A DNA stretch of 64,000 nt from Zoogloea sp. (GTDB lineage: Bacteria > Pseudomonadota > Gammaproteobacteria > Burkholderiales > Rhodocyclaceae). The position numbers and the translations under genes are program-made. The notes under the pieces were generated by a model. That model ran no database searches and was not told the origin of the DNA. It was given only the letters and a program-made list of their open reading frames with translations. Shown piece after piece: positions 26,386 to 34,964 of this stretch (within the stretch, counting starts at the first letter, position 1; every line of letters begins with the position of its first letter). The DNA is taken from the NCBI RefSeq assembly GCF_023150065.1, contig NZ_JAKLLN010000003.1:114142-178141 (forward strand). Reading direction: 5' to 3'.

Positions 26386-27150
26386 ATGTACTTCAGCGGC
26401 CTCGTCTCCCACCTCCGCGACATCCTCTCCAGCCAGGCCCTCGGTTTCGTCTTCCAGCCGGTCTTCGACCTGCGCCGCCGGGAGGTACTGGGCTACGAGA
26501 CCTTGATGCGCGGCCCGATCGACTCGCCGCTGCACACACCGGAACAACTGCTGCGGGTGGCCCGGGATGCCGGCCTGGGGCTGCCCCTGGAGCACCTGGC
26601 CGTGCGCCGCGCGGTCTCCGCCTTTGTGGCTGCCGGGCTGCCGGGGCGGCTCTTCATCAACCTCAGCGGGGCCATGATCGTCGACCTGGTGCGTGAGGGA
26701 GGTCTGCCGGCTGTGCTCGATGCAGGGGGGCTCAACCTTACCCGGCTGGTGGTGGAGCACATGGAGGCCGAGCCCGCCCCGCCGGCCGGCCTGGACGAGG
26801 CCTGGCAGGAGCTCGCAGCCCTGGGCTGCGGCCGCGCCACCGGGCGCCCCGAAGAGGCGGCAGACTTTCTGAAGCTGACACCGCCCCACACCCGCCGCAT
26901 CCATGCCGAAACCCCGCGCCGGGAGGCACTGGCCGGGCTGGTGGAAGGGGCTCGCCGGCAGGGGCTGCAGGTGATCGCCGAGGGCATCGAGGACGCCCGT
27001 GACCTGGCCACCCTGTGCGCCCTGGGCTGCGACTGCGCCCAGGGCTACCTGCTGGGCATGCCGGCCAGCGAGCCCGTGCGCCAGCTGTCGCGCAGCGTGG
27101 CGGGGCTGCTGGCCACGGCCTGCGACAGGGCGCCCCTCAACCCGCGGTGA
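26386..27150 (+). CDS. Degenerate EAL-domain protein
   Basis: A 254-residue stand-alone EAL-type protein. Several catalytic-site elements remain: YETLMRG in place of ExLxR, FINLSG, VVEHME, FLKL, VIAEGIED and AQGYLLGMP. The central DDFGTG loop is missing; the chain runs ALGCGRATGRPEEAADFLKL, about a dozen residues shorter than an active EAL, removing both metal-binding aspartates. It is therefore probably a c-di-GMP binder or protein-interaction module, not a phosphodiesterase. The ATG at 26386 gives MYFSGLVSHLRD. It overlaps norD tail to tail by 14 bases. Confidence 0.75.
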   Translation: MYFSGLVSHLRDILSSQALGFVFQPVFDLRRREVLGYETLMRGPIDSPLHTPEQLLRVARDAGLGLPLEHLAVRRAVSAFVAAGLPGRLFINLSGAMIVDLVREGGLPAVLDAGGLNLTRLVVEHMEAEPAPPAGLDEAWQELAALGCGRATGRPEEAADFLKLTPPHTRRIHAETPRREALAGLVEGARRQGLQVIAEGIEDARDLATLCALGCDCAQGYLLGMPASEPVRQLSRSVAGLLATACDRAPLNPR

Positions 27151-28981
27151 GCTGGGCGTAGAGCGCCGGCAGGCGCGCTGGCAGATCGGCCGGATTGCGC
27201 AGGATGGTGTAGCCGGACGGCCCGAAGAGGTGGGGCAGGTAGCCCTGGCCTTCCTTGTCGATGGTCACGCAGAAGGGCCGTACGCCTTCCTGGCGGGCCG
27301 CGTTGAGGCTCATCCGGGTGTCCTCGATACCGTAGCGGCCTTCGTAGTGGTCCACGTCGTTGGGCTTGCCATCGGACAGGATCATCAGCAGACGCAGGGC
27401 CTCCGGGCGCTTGGCGAGAATCTGCGTGGCGTAGCGGATGGCCGCCCCCATGCGGGTGTAGAAGCCGGGCTTGAGCACACCGATGCGGCCGCGGATGCGG
27501 TCGTCGATCTTCTCGTCGAAGCCCTTGATGCGGTGGAAGCGGATGTGCTCGCGCCGCCGTGAGGAGAAACCGTACAGGCCGAAGGGGTCGCCGGTGGCCC
27601 CAAGGGCCTCGGAGAACAGCCACAGGCTGTCGCGGATCACGTCGATCACCCGCTGCTCGTCGCTGACCCAGGTGTCGGTGGACAGGGACAGGTCGGCCAG
27701 CACCAGGCAGCACAGGTCGCGCTCGCGCCGCTCGCACGACAGGTAGCCGCCATCGCTGCCGGCCACGTGGCCGGTGCGTCGGTCGGCGTAGGCGCGCACG
27801 CAGGCGTCGATGTCGAGCTCGGGACCGTCGGGCTGGTTCTTGAGCCAGCGCCGGGCCGGGGTCAGGGCCTCCAGCTGCCGGCGCAGGCGCCGGGCCGGGG
27901 CGCGCAGCCGCGGGGGCAGCGGGCAGGGCTCGGCATCCCGGGGGTCGAGCACGGAGATGCTGCACATGTCCTTCTTCAGGATCTGCTTCTTCCAGTCCCA
28001 CTCGGGCAGCAGGATGCCGCTCTCGAGGGGAATGTCGTCGTGGGCGGCGGAGGGCAGGTCCAGGTCGAAGCGCACCCGCGAGGCGGTGTCCTGACCGTCC
28101 TGGGCCACGGCGATGCGGTCCATGTCCTGGGCGACCCGGGTCGGGTCCTCGTCGTCGCCCTCCTCGTGGCCGCGGTTCACCTTCACGTATTCGGCAAAGG
28201 ACAGCAGGCTCTCGGCCCGGAAGGGCAGGATCAGCCCGTTGCGGCCATCGGGCATGTCTTCGCGCTGGGCCTGGCGGCGGCGGTCGGTGGCATCGGCCGA
28301 CTTGCTGCCCTCCCGGTGTTCGGCGGGCGTCGGATCGGCCGCAGATTCGCGCCGGTCCAGGGCCACCGGCGCCGGGTACAGCCACAGGGCCACCGGCGTG
28401 GGCGGGCGGCGGGCGGCCGGCAGGGCGGCGACACTGCCCGGCGCCTCCAGGGCCTGGCGGATGACCTTTTCGGCGGAGGCCTCGTCGGCCGGCAGCTTGC
28501 CCGGGTCCGGGCGCTCGGCCAGCACCGCCGCCACCAGCCGGCGATAGCGTGCTGCAAACCCCGGAAAGGCTTCCAGGGTGGCGACGCTGGCCTGCTGGTT
28601 GGCGACAATCCAGGTATCGGCCGACAGACCACCCGCAGGCAGGGCGGCCCCCTGGGCGATCAGCCACAGGTACAGATCACGGTTGAGGCTGCGTTCGGAA
28701 AAGAGGGCGATCTCGGCCGGCAGGCGCAGGGTTTCCTCGTCGCGGGCTGCCTGGGCCACCTTCTCGCCGGTATGGGCCAGCCGCGCCAGCCAGTTGCGGC
28801 GGGCACCGTGCTCCACTTCGGCGGCGGGTGCCACACGCAAACCGGCGTCGCCCCCCAGGGCTCGGAAGAGGATGCCGGCAGTGCGCTCCATGTCGGCCAG
28901 CCGCACAGCCGCCTCGGGGTGGCTGCGCGTTGCCGCGCGGGTGATGAAACGGTGCCACAGACCGCCGATGAACTCTTCCAT
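27137..28981 (-). CDS. norD: Nitric oxide reductase activation protein NorD
   Basis: A 614-residue cytoplasmic protein with a C-terminal von Willebrand A domain. The MIDAS motif is VLADLSLSTDTWV (D-x-S-x-S), with MILSDGKPNDVDHYEGRYGIEDT and FGLYGFSSRRREHIRFHRIKGFDE typical of NorD/CbbO proteins. NorD works with the MoxR-type ATPase NorQ to activate the NorCB nitric oxide reductase, probably by metal insertion. Here no norC, norB or norQ lies next to it; bdhA is upstream on the same strand, with 18 bases between. NorD genes away from norCBQ do occur. Confidence 0.85.
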   Translation of the reverse strand: MEEFIGGLWHRFITRAATRSHPEAAVRLADMERTAGILFRALGGDAGLRVAPAAEVEHGARRNWLARLAHTGEKVAQAARDEETLRLPAEIALFSERSLNRDLYLWLIAQGAALPAGGLSADTWIVANQQASVATLEAFPGFAARYRRLVAAVLAERPDPGKLPADEASAEKVIRQALEAPGSVAALPAARRPPTPVALWLYPAPVALDRRESAADPTPAEHREGSKSADATDRRRQAQREDMPDGRNGLILPFRAESLLSFAEYVKVNRGHEEGDDEDPTRVAQDMDRIAVAQDGQDTASRVRFDLDLPSAAHDDIPLESGILLPEWDWKKQILKKDMCSISVLDPRDAEPCPLPPRLRAPARRLRRQLEALTPARRWLKNQPDGPELDIDACVRAYADRRTGHVAGSDGGYLSCERRERDLCCLVLADLSLSTDTWVSDEQRVIDVIRDSLWLFSEALGATGDPFGLYGFSSRRREHIRFHRIKGFDEKIDDRIRGRIGVLKPGFYTRMGAAIRYATQILAKRPEALRLLMILSDGKPNDVDHYEGRYGIEDTRMSLNAARQEGVRPFCVTIDKEGQGYLPHLFGPSGYTILRNPADLPARLPALYAQLTAG

Positions 28982-28999
28982 GCCTGCCTTTCCCGGGGG

Positions 29000-29782
29000 C
29001 TACCTCGCGGTCCAGCCCCCATCAATCAACTGCACCGAGCCGGTCACCGAACGGGCCGCCTCGGAGCACAGGAACACCGTAAAGGCCGCCACTTCGTCGG
29101 CCTCGACAAACTGCTTGGTGGGCTGAGCGGCCAGGATCACCTCGCGGATCACCCGGTCTTCCGGCAGGTTATGCACCTTGGCCTGATCCACCACCTGCTT
29201 TTCCACCAGAGGCGTGCGCACATAACCCGGGCACAGGGCGTTGCAGGTGATGCCCTGCTCCGCCACCTCCAGCGCCACCGCCTTGGAGAAACCCACCACC
29301 GCGTGCTTGCTGGCCGTGTAGGGCGCCTTGAAAGGCGAAGCCACCACGCCATGGGCCGAGGCGATATTGACGATGCGGCCCCAGCCCCGCGCCTTCATGG
29401 ACGGCAGGGCCGCCTTGGTGGTGTGGAACACCGACGACAGGTTGATGGCAATGAGCTGATCCCAGCTGTCGTCGGGGAAGGCGTCAACGGCCGCCACGTG
29501 CTGGATTCCTGCGTTATTGACCAGGATGTCCACACTGCCGAAGGCCGCAATGGTGGCCTCCACCAGGGCCCGGGCCGATGCCCCCTGGGCCAGGTTGGCC
29601 TGGGTGTAGGCCACCTCGACGCCCGTCTCGGCGGCCAGCCCGGCCCGCAGGGCCTCGGCATCGGCCGCCGGCCGCGAACCGTTGAGCATCACCTTTGCCC
29701 CGGCCTTTGCCAGCGCCTGGGCCACCGCCAGACCAATCCCCGAAGTGGAACCCGTCACCAAAGCCGTCTTGCCTGCCAGCAT
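29000..29782 (-). CDS. bdhA: D-3-hydroxybutyrate dehydrogenase (SDR family)
   Basis: A 260-residue NAD-dependent short-chain dehydrogenase. The cofactor motif is TALVTGSTSGIGLAVAQ, the structural motif ILVNNAGIQHV, and the catalytic triad includes Ser in IVNIASAHG and the Y-x3-K pair in APYTASKHAVVGF. The length, the 'GIQHVAAVDAFPDDSWD' segment and the ending SVQLIDGGWTAR match 3-hydroxybutyrate dehydrogenases, which convert the monomer released from polyhydroxybutyrate to acetoacetate. It lies directly upstream of norD on the same strand, which may be accidental. Confidence 0.88.
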   Translation of the reverse strand: MLAGKTALVTGSTSGIGLAVAQALAKAGAKVMLNGSRPAADAEALRAGLAAETGVEVAYTQANLAQGASARALVEATIAAFGSVDILVNNAGIQHVAAVDAFPDDSWDQLIAINLSSVFHTTKAALPSMKARGWGRIVNIASAHGVVASPFKAPYTASKHAVVGFSKAVALEVAEQGITCNALCPGYVRTPLVEKQVVDQAKVHNLPEDRVIREVILAAQPTKQFVEADEVAAFTVFLCSEAARSVTGSVQLIDGGWTAR

Positions 29783-29978
29783 CTCACTCTCCTCGATTCA
29801 CGCCGGGCCCCTGCCCGGTCAGACAGGGGATGCTACCCGAAGGACGGCAGGGGGTGACACGAAGGGAGCGATGGTGAACGGGCTGCATGACTGGCCCCAA
29901 CTGTAGCGGCCAAGCCCGCGCACCACCCTGTTCTGGCTCAATTTGCGACGTCGATCCCCGCCGCTGGCGCCAGTCGGG

Positions 29979-30449
29979 CTACTGGAAATCCCCTTCGATC
30001 CAGCTCCGCGCCACCTGCTCGGTGAGACGGAAATCGGGCACAACCCGCTCTTCCGCGACGACCTCATCGAGCTCATCGTGGGCCACGAGCAGCGCATGGG
30101 GCTCGTATTCATCGGGCACCAGGCGCAAGGACACCGCCCACTGCCGCCCCCGCACCATCACCGACACGGAGCGCAGCGGCCGGCCACCCGCCTGCCGTGG
30201 CTCGGCGGGCTCTGCCACCTGCCGCGAACTGCGCACCAGCGTCTCGAAAGCCGCCTCATCGGGTGGCGGTGGCACCACCACCGGGAGCCGCACCTCAATG
30301 GGCTCACCAGACGCCACCAGCGCCAGCTGGGACGGCGCTCCGGCATCCACCCCGTCACGCCGACGCCGGCGCGTCCGACGCAGCACCGGCGCAGATGGCA
30401 GCACACCCTCGACGGGAAATTCGAAACAGGTCTGGTGATTCATGGGCAT
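29979..30449 (-). CDS. Uncharacterised protein behind a LexA-type box
   Basis: A 156-residue protein with a basic patch (RRTRRRRRDG), a Pro-rich linker, and a C-terminal domain of about 105 residues (AFETLVRSS, then LRLVPDEYEPHALL, VAEERVVPDFRL, ARSWIEGDF). The same domain occurs in the gene at 32372-32866, where IVPDDYEPYATL, IAEVRVSAGFKL and AAAWVEGGF align residue for residue. The family is probably one of the DUF3305-type unknowns; the name is tentative. A perfect CTGT-N8-ACAG box lies 52 bases upstream of the start, overlapping a -10-like TATACA. SOS control is thus likely. Confidence 0.65.
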   Translation of the reverse strand: MPMNHQTCFEFPVEGVLPSAPVLRRTRRRRRDGVDAGAPSQLALVASGEPIEVRLPVVVPPPPDEAAFETLVRSSRQVAEPAEPRQAGGRPLRSVSVMVRGRQWAVSLRLVPDEYEPHALLVAHDELDEVVAEERVVPDFRLTEQVARSWIEGDFQ

Positions 30450-30500
30450 GGCTTCGGGTGCCGCGGTAATCAGGCACGGCAGTCGGAGGAGTTCTTTTGA

Positions 30501-30516
30501 CTGTATAAAAAAACAG
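30501..30516 (-). promoter_or_regulatory. LexA-type SOS box
   Basis: CTGTATAAAAAAACAG fits the LexA operator CTGT-N8-ACAG exactly. Read on the minus strand it overlaps a TATACA -10-like hexamer, with TTGAGT 15 bases further upstream. The only near gene it can serve is the unknown gene starting at 30449. Sequence match is direct; repression by LexA is inferred. Confidence 0.6.
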
Positions 30517-30827
30517 CCAACAACTCAAGACCAGAATGGCGCCCTGAAGCCTCGGTCTGCGGGATCAGCGCAACAACCCCCCATACCAACGGCGCTCACC
30601 CCTCCTCCGGCGTATCGGCAAACCTTGCCCCCGGCGCGGCCACCAGGCGGACGATGCCGTCGGGGCTGCGTCCCTCCCATCCGGCGGTGCCGGCAGGCCG
30701 GGATGCCTTGAGGCTCGCCAGCTTCATGATCCCGTCCCCGCGAGGAGGAGGAAATGCTTGACCCCGGGCGTTCGTCTGGCACTATCCGGGCACGGGTTTA
30801 AACATAATTTTCTTGGGGTCATTCAGC
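30517..30827. other. Intergenic region with one possible 43-codon frame
   Basis: No confident gene is visible between the LexA-type box and the cupin gene. On the minus strand, 30596-30727 encodes 43 codons starting MKLASLKASRPAG, but without a clear ribosome-binding site or recognisable homologue; I treat it as unproven. A TTGACC at 30758-30763, with ACTATC 17 bases on, could be a weak promoter for the cupin gene. Confidence 0.35.
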
Positions 30828-31154
30828 GTGTGGAAAGTCTTCAACCTCAATGAGCTCAAAGGCAAGGTTGCCGGAAATCAGCCTTCCATTTTCGAGTTTC
30901 TTCGCAGTTCGCAGATGTCCTGCGCACTGTATCGCCTGCCGGCAGGCGCGCGGGACATGCAGGCCCCGCACCTGGAGGACGAGCTCTACATGGTGCTGGA
31001 GGGCCGGGCGCGGCTGCGCGTCGACGGGCAGGAGCAGGAGGTGGGGCCGGGAATGGTGCTGTTCGTGGGCGCCACCACCGAGCATTCCTTCTTCGACATC
31101 ACCGAAGACCTGACCCTGATGGCCATGTTCGGGCCGTCCGGGGGCATGCGCTGA
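30828..31154 (+). CDS. Cupin-domain protein
   Basis: A 108-residue single-domain cupin. The first metal motif region is APHLEDELYMVLEGRARLRVDG, where the typical G(X)5HXH is reduced to His plus acidic residues, and the second is GPGMVLFVGATTEHSFFDI. Small cupins bind metals or small ligands and include isomerases, dioxygenases and sensors. The start is taken as GTG at 30828 (MWKVFNLNEL); a TTG at 30813 would add five residues. Function is unknown. It converges on the MASE2-GGDEF gene. Confidence 0.75.
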   Translation: MWKVFNLNELKGKVAGNQPSIFEFLRSSQMSCALYRLPAGARDMQAPHLEDELYMVLEGRARLRVDGQEQEVGPGMVLFVGATTEHSFFDITEDLTLMAMFGPSGGMR

Positions 31155-31160
31155 CGCAGC

Positions 31161-32294
31161 CTACAGCTCCACCCGGTTCCGCCCAAGGCGCTTGGCGCGA
31201 TACAGGGCGGTGTCGGCGTGGCGGATGAGTTCGTCAGCCGAGGTGCCGTGCCCGGGATAGGCAGCGATGCCGATGGACAGGGTGGCGCGCAGCCGGAAGT
31301 CGCCAAACGGGACTTCGAGATTGCCCACGGCCTGGCGCAGGGCCTCGGCACGCTCCTGGGCCGAGATCAGGGGCATGGTCGGCATCAGCAGCAGGAATTC
31401 CTCGCCACCGTAGCGACAGGCCACGTCGCCGGCGCGGGCCATGCTGCCCAGCAGGGCTGACAGCCGGAGCAGGATTTCGTCGCCGGCCTGGTGGCCATAG
31501 GTGTCGTTGACCTGCTTGAAGTGGTCGATGTCGATGAGGATAAGGGCCAGGGAATGGCCGTCGCGCTTGCAGCGGGACAGTTCCCGCTCCAGGGTGCTGT
31601 CCAGGTAGCGCCGATTGTAGAGGCCGGTAAGGGGGTCGCGGTTGGCCTGCTCGCGGAGCTGTTCCTGCAGTTCGTCAATCTCCCGCAGGTTGTTATGCAG
31701 GGCGTCATTGACGTTCATGAGCTCCCGTTCACGCACCTGCAGGGCTTCGCGGGTCAGGCGCAGGCGCTGGATGCGGGTGAAGGCGACCTGCCCCAGGGCG
31801 GTGAGATAGAGGGTCAGGCCGACGATGCACGACAGGGTGGTGATCCAGTCGGTCTCGGGCGTGAAATGAAACCCCCACAACAGGCAGCCGATCAGGGCGC
31901 CCCCCGGGAAGGCCACCAGGGTTTCGGCAACACCTGTCCAGCCCTTGTTGGCGGTGTTGTTGGAAAGGGTGCCGAGCAGAGCGGCAAAGGTGATCCAGAC
32001 AGGAAAGCCGACGGTGGCCACGGCCATGCCGAGAAACACCGAATCGGTGCGCAAATTGCGCAGCTCCGCAGCGGTCGGGTCGGCCAGGCGACGGGTGCGC
32101 AGGTACTGGGCGTGGGGGTAGATCAGGAACAGCAGGACCATCAAGGCCCAGAAACCGGGGCCACGGCCATCACCCGTGCCATGCAATGCAACGACGCCGA
32201 ACATCATGGCAAAGGCCACGGTGCGCATGAGGTAATGCATGCGCACGAGCCACGGTACCTTCGGCTGGATGACGGCGAAATCGGGCTTGGACAT
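31161..32294 (-). CDS. MASE2-GGDEF diguanylate cyclase
   Basis: A 377-residue inner-membrane diguanylate cyclase. The N-terminal MASE2 sensor spans about residues 1-190, with four to five helices and LIYPHAQYLRTRRLADPTAAELRNL. A coiled linker leads to the GGDEF domain with the active site RYGGEEFLLL (GGEEF at 296-300). An inhibitory-site RAGD sits five residues upstream, so product feedback is expected. It should make c-di-GMP from GTP. Start 32294 is favoured by AGGAGG 11 bases upstream; a GTG at 32336 would add 14 residues. The domain layout matches AdrA/DgcC-type enzymes. Confidence 0.88.
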   Translation of the reverse strand: MSKPDFAVIQPKVPWLVRMHYLMRTVAFAMMFGVVALHGTGDGRGPGFWALMVLLFLIYPHAQYLRTRRLADPTAAELRNLRTDSVFLGMAVATVGFPVWITFAALLGTLSNNTANKGWTGVAETLVAFPGGALIGCLLWGFHFTPETDWITTLSCIVGLTLYLTALGQVAFTRIQRLRLTREALQVRERELMNVNDALHNNLREIDELQEQLREQANRDPLTGLYNRRYLDSTLERELSRCKRDGHSLALILIDIDHFKQVNDTYGHQAGDEILLRLSALLGSMARAGDVACRYGGEEFLLLMPTMPLISAQERAEALRQAVGNLEVPFGDFRLRATLSIGIAAYPGHGTSADELIRHADTALYRAKRLGRNRVEL

Positions 32295-32371
32295 GGCGAA
32301 GGGCGCCTCCTGCGGCTTCCCGGATGGAATCGACACGATGCCAACCTTATCCTGTCCGGATGGCCTGCGGT

Positions 32372-32866
32372 TTACTCCGGTGCACCAAAGCCGCCTTCAA
32401 CCCACGCGGCAGCGCTGCGCCGGTCGAGCTTGAAGCCGGCGCTGACGCGCACTTCGGCGATGAGGTCGTCAAACGCGTCGCGGGCCGAGAGGGTGGCGTA
32501 GGGCTCGTAGTCATCGGGAACGATGTCGAGCAGGACGCTCACCGCGCCCTCGTCGGTACTCACCGTGATGCTCTTGTGGAGCAGGGCATGGAGGTGCTGT
32601 TCATGCCGGCGCAGCACTTCGGAGGCGGTCTTCACCAGGGTCTGGAAGGCGCCGGCATCAAGGGGCTTGGGATTCTTCTTGTCCCTCCCCATGGTCCAGG
32701 GGCCCACCAGGGCGGGTTCGGACTCACCGTCCTTGAGCATCTCCACCGCCCAGCCATCGTCGTCCTGGTTCTTGATGACGCGTGCCGTCCAGCCGTTGTC
32801 GCTCCACAGCCGGTCTTCCCTCACGGCCACCGGGCCGCCTTCATCGAGGATCTCGGCCGACATCAT
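32372..32866 (-). CDS. Uncharacterised protein, paralogue of 29979-30449
   Basis: A 164-residue soluble protein starting in the stop of trmA (ATGA, with a second ATG immediately after). Residues from about 80 on (GAFQTLVKTASEVL, ITVSTDEGAVSVLLDIVPDDYEPYATL, FDDLIAEVRVSAGFKLDRRSAAAWVEGGF) are clearly related to the gene at 29979-30449. The N-terminal half (NGWTARVIKNQDDDGWAVEMLKDGESEPALVGPW) is not shared. Being coupled to trmA it may act in tRNA or nucleic-acid metabolism, but this is only context. Confidence 0.65.
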   Translation of the reverse strand: MMSAEILDEGGPVAVREDRLWSDNGWTARVIKNQDDDGWAVEMLKDGESEPALVGPWTMGRDKKNPKPLDAGAFQTLVKTASEVLRRHEQHLHALLHKSITVSTDEGAVSVLLDIVPDDYEPYATLSARDAFDDLIAEVRVSAGFKLDRRSAAAWVEGGFGAPE

Positions 32867-33960
32867 GCGGCCTGCCGGCGGCTCAGCAGCAGGCCGCATT
32901 CCAGGTGGGGCGTGTAGGGAAACTGGTCGAACACGGCGGCGGCGCGGATCTCGTGGGTGTCGTGCAGGGCGGCCACGTTGTCGCGCAGGGTGGCCGGGTT
33001 ACAGGAGATGTAGAGGATGTTCGGAAAGCGCCGGGCCATGTCGACGGTGGCCTCGTCCAGGCCCATCCGCGGCGGGTCCACGAAAAGGGTGGAGAAGTGG
33101 TAGCTGGCCAGATCCACGCCCTGCATGCGCCGGTACTCACGGCCGCCGGAGAGGGCGTCGCTGATCTCGTCGCTGGACATGCGCACCATGGTCACATTGC
33201 CCACGCCATTGGCTTCCAGGTTGTAGTCGGCGGCCTTCACCGACGACTTGCTGACCTCGGTGGCCAGCACCCGCCCGAACTGGGGCGCCAGGGCGATGGT
33301 GAAGTTGCCGTTGCCACAGTACAGCTCCAGCAGGTCGCCGCCCACGCCGGCCACCTGCTGGCAGGCCCAGCCGAGCATCTGGCGGTTAACACCGCCATTG
33401 GGCTGGGTGAAGCTGCCCTCGATCTGCTGGTAACGCAGGGCGCGGCCGTCGAGTTCAAACTCTTCCAGCAGCCAGTCCTGGCCGACAACCACCTTCTGCT
33501 TGCGGCTTCGCCCGATGATCTGCACATCCATGACGGCAGCCAGTTCGCGGGCGGCGGCCTCCCAGTCTGCGTCCAGGGGGCGGTGATAGACCAGGGTGAT
33601 CATCAGCCGACCACTCAGCGTGCTCAGAAAATCCACCTGAAAGATCTTCCGCTTCAGGGGCGGGCTGGTCATGAGGTACTCGCGCAACACCGGCATGGCC
33701 CGGGCGATGGGCTCGGCAACGGCGGGAAACGCATCGATGATCACCGGCGTCTTCGGGTCGGCGCTGTCGAACATGGCGTAGTCCACCCGGTCCCCTTCGT
33801 GCCACATGCGGAACTCGGCGCGCAGGCGGTAGTGCAGGTGGGCGGATTGATGGACGAGGGGCGCTGGCACGGCGAAGGCGGCGAAGTCCTGCCTGAACTT
33901 GTCCACCTTGGCGGCGAGCTGGCTGGGGTAGTCGGCAGGGTCGATACGGGGCAGGGACAT
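32863..33960 (-). CDS. trmA: tRNA (uracil-5-)-methyltransferase TrmA
   Basis: A 365-residue SAM-dependent enzyme that makes 5-methyluridine at position 54 of the tRNA T-loop; in E. coli it also methylates tmRNA. The SAM-binding motif is LLELYCGNGNFTIALA, the later motif is STLFVDPPRMGLD, and the nucleophilic cysteine lies in ILYISCNPATLRDN, with the ending ECGLLLSRR. No N-terminal TRAM domain or iron-sulfur cysteines are present, which separates TrmA from RlmC/RlmD. It heads a two-gene unit with the unknown gene at 32372-32866. Confidence 0.95.
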   Translation of the reverse strand: MSLPRIDPADYPSQLAAKVDKFRQDFAAFAVPAPLVHQSAHLHYRLRAEFRMWHEGDRVDYAMFDSADPKTPVIIDAFPAVAEPIARAMPVLREYLMTSPPLKRKIFQVDFLSTLSGRLMITLVYHRPLDADWEAAARELAAVMDVQIIGRSRKQKVVVGQDWLLEEFELDGRALRYQQIEGSFTQPNGGVNRQMLGWACQQVAGVGGDLLELYCGNGNFTIALAPQFGRVLATEVSKSSVKAADYNLEANGVGNVTMVRMSSDEISDALSGGREYRRMQGVDLASYHFSTLFVDPPRMGLDEATVDMARRFPNILYISCNPATLRDNVAALHDTHEIRAAAVFDQFPYTPHLECGLLLSRRQAA

Positions 33961-34146
33961 AAGGGTGGTACGGTGAATTTTCGATGCGGGGCGTGCCCTC
34001 AGGGCCGCCGGCGGAGGGCCGAATATACGCCTGTCGGCCCTGCCCCGTCATGGCGTGCCAGAATCCGCCGCCCACCCGCCCGGAACCCGCCGCCCGGCCC
34101 ATCACTCGAAAGCGCTCTTTCGTCCTTACTTTGCCACCCCACCGCC

Positions 34147-34950
34147 ATGTCCCCTCGTCAGCTCAAGATCCACAGCCACCCCGCCCCCACGCCGTCCGGC
34201 AAGCCGCCCCTGCTGTTCGTCCATGGCGCCTATACCAACGCCCTGGGCTGGCAGCTCAACTTCATCCCGTATCTCAACGCCCGGGGCTTTGACTGTTTCG
34301 CCCTCGACCTCTCCGGCCACGGGGAAAGCGAGGGGCGGGACCAGCTCGACCACTTCGGGTTGGCCGACTACGCCGACGACGTGGCCCGGGCGGTCGCCAG
34401 CCTGCCTGCCGAGCCGGTGCTCATCGGCCACTCCATGGGCACCCTGGTGGTCCAGCTCTACCTTGCCAAGGCCAGCGCAGCCGGCGTGGCCCTGCTGGCT
34501 CCGGTTCCGCCCACCGGCACCGGCGGCTCGGCCAGCCGGCTGGCCCTGGTGCAGCCGGATTTTTTCAGCGAGCTGCCCAAGGTGATCGCCGGGCGCCCGG
34601 ACGAGCACACCCTGAGGGTGATGGCCGAGGTGTATTTCTCGCCCGACATGCCCCACCAGGACGTGCTGCAGTTCATGCCGATGATCCAGGCGGAATCGGA
34701 ACATGCCGTCGCCGAGATGGTCGCCCTGCCCTTCATGTCGGTCAAACGCCGCCCGGACATCCCCGCCCTGGTGATGGGCGGCGGCGAGGACGCGGTGTTC
34801 CCCGCCTCCATGCTGTTCTTCACCGCCCTGCCCTGGAAGGCCCGTCAGGTGATCATCCCCCGCGCCGGGCACATGCTGATGCTCGACCCCCAGTGGCAGG
34901 AAGCCGCCGCCGCGCTGGCAGACTGGCTGGAGACCCTGCCGACGGCATAG
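34147..34950 (+). CDS. Alpha/beta hydrolase
   Basis: A 267-residue alpha/beta-hydrolase-fold enzyme. It shows the oxyanion region PLLFVHGAYTNALGW, the nucleophile elbow LIGHSMGTLVVQLYL, an acidic residue in VMGGGEDAVFPASM, and the catalytic His in IPRAGHMLMLDP. Substrates of such enzymes are esters, thioesters, epoxides or acyl compounds and cannot be chosen here. It is divergent from trmA and convergent with the cupin gene at 34965. There is no signal peptide, so the enzyme is cytoplasmic. Confidence 0.85.
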   Translation: MSPRQLKIHSHPAPTPSGKPPLLFVHGAYTNALGWQLNFIPYLNARGFDCFALDLSGHGESEGRDQLDHFGLADYADDVARAVASLPAEPVLIGHSMGTLVVQLYLAKASAAGVALLAPVPPTGTGGSASRLALVQPDFFSELPKVIAGRPDEHTLRVMAEVYFSPDMPHQDVLQFMPMIQAESEHAVAEMVALPFMSVKRRPDIPALVMGGGEDAVFPASMLFFTALPWKARQVIIPRAGHMLMLDPQWQEAAAALADWLETLPTA

Positions 34951-34964
34951 ATGCAGAGGGGCCC

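Noticed and set aside
30525-30782. 85-codon minus frame upstream of the LexA-type box
   Set aside because: It is Arg/Gly/Ser-rich without a ribosome-binding site and shows no family resemblance.
32372-32899. Extended start of the trmA-coupled unknown gene at 32899
   Set aside because: The ATG pair in the trmA stop is a normal coupling signal; the extension lies inside the trmA coding sequence and adds no conserved residues.
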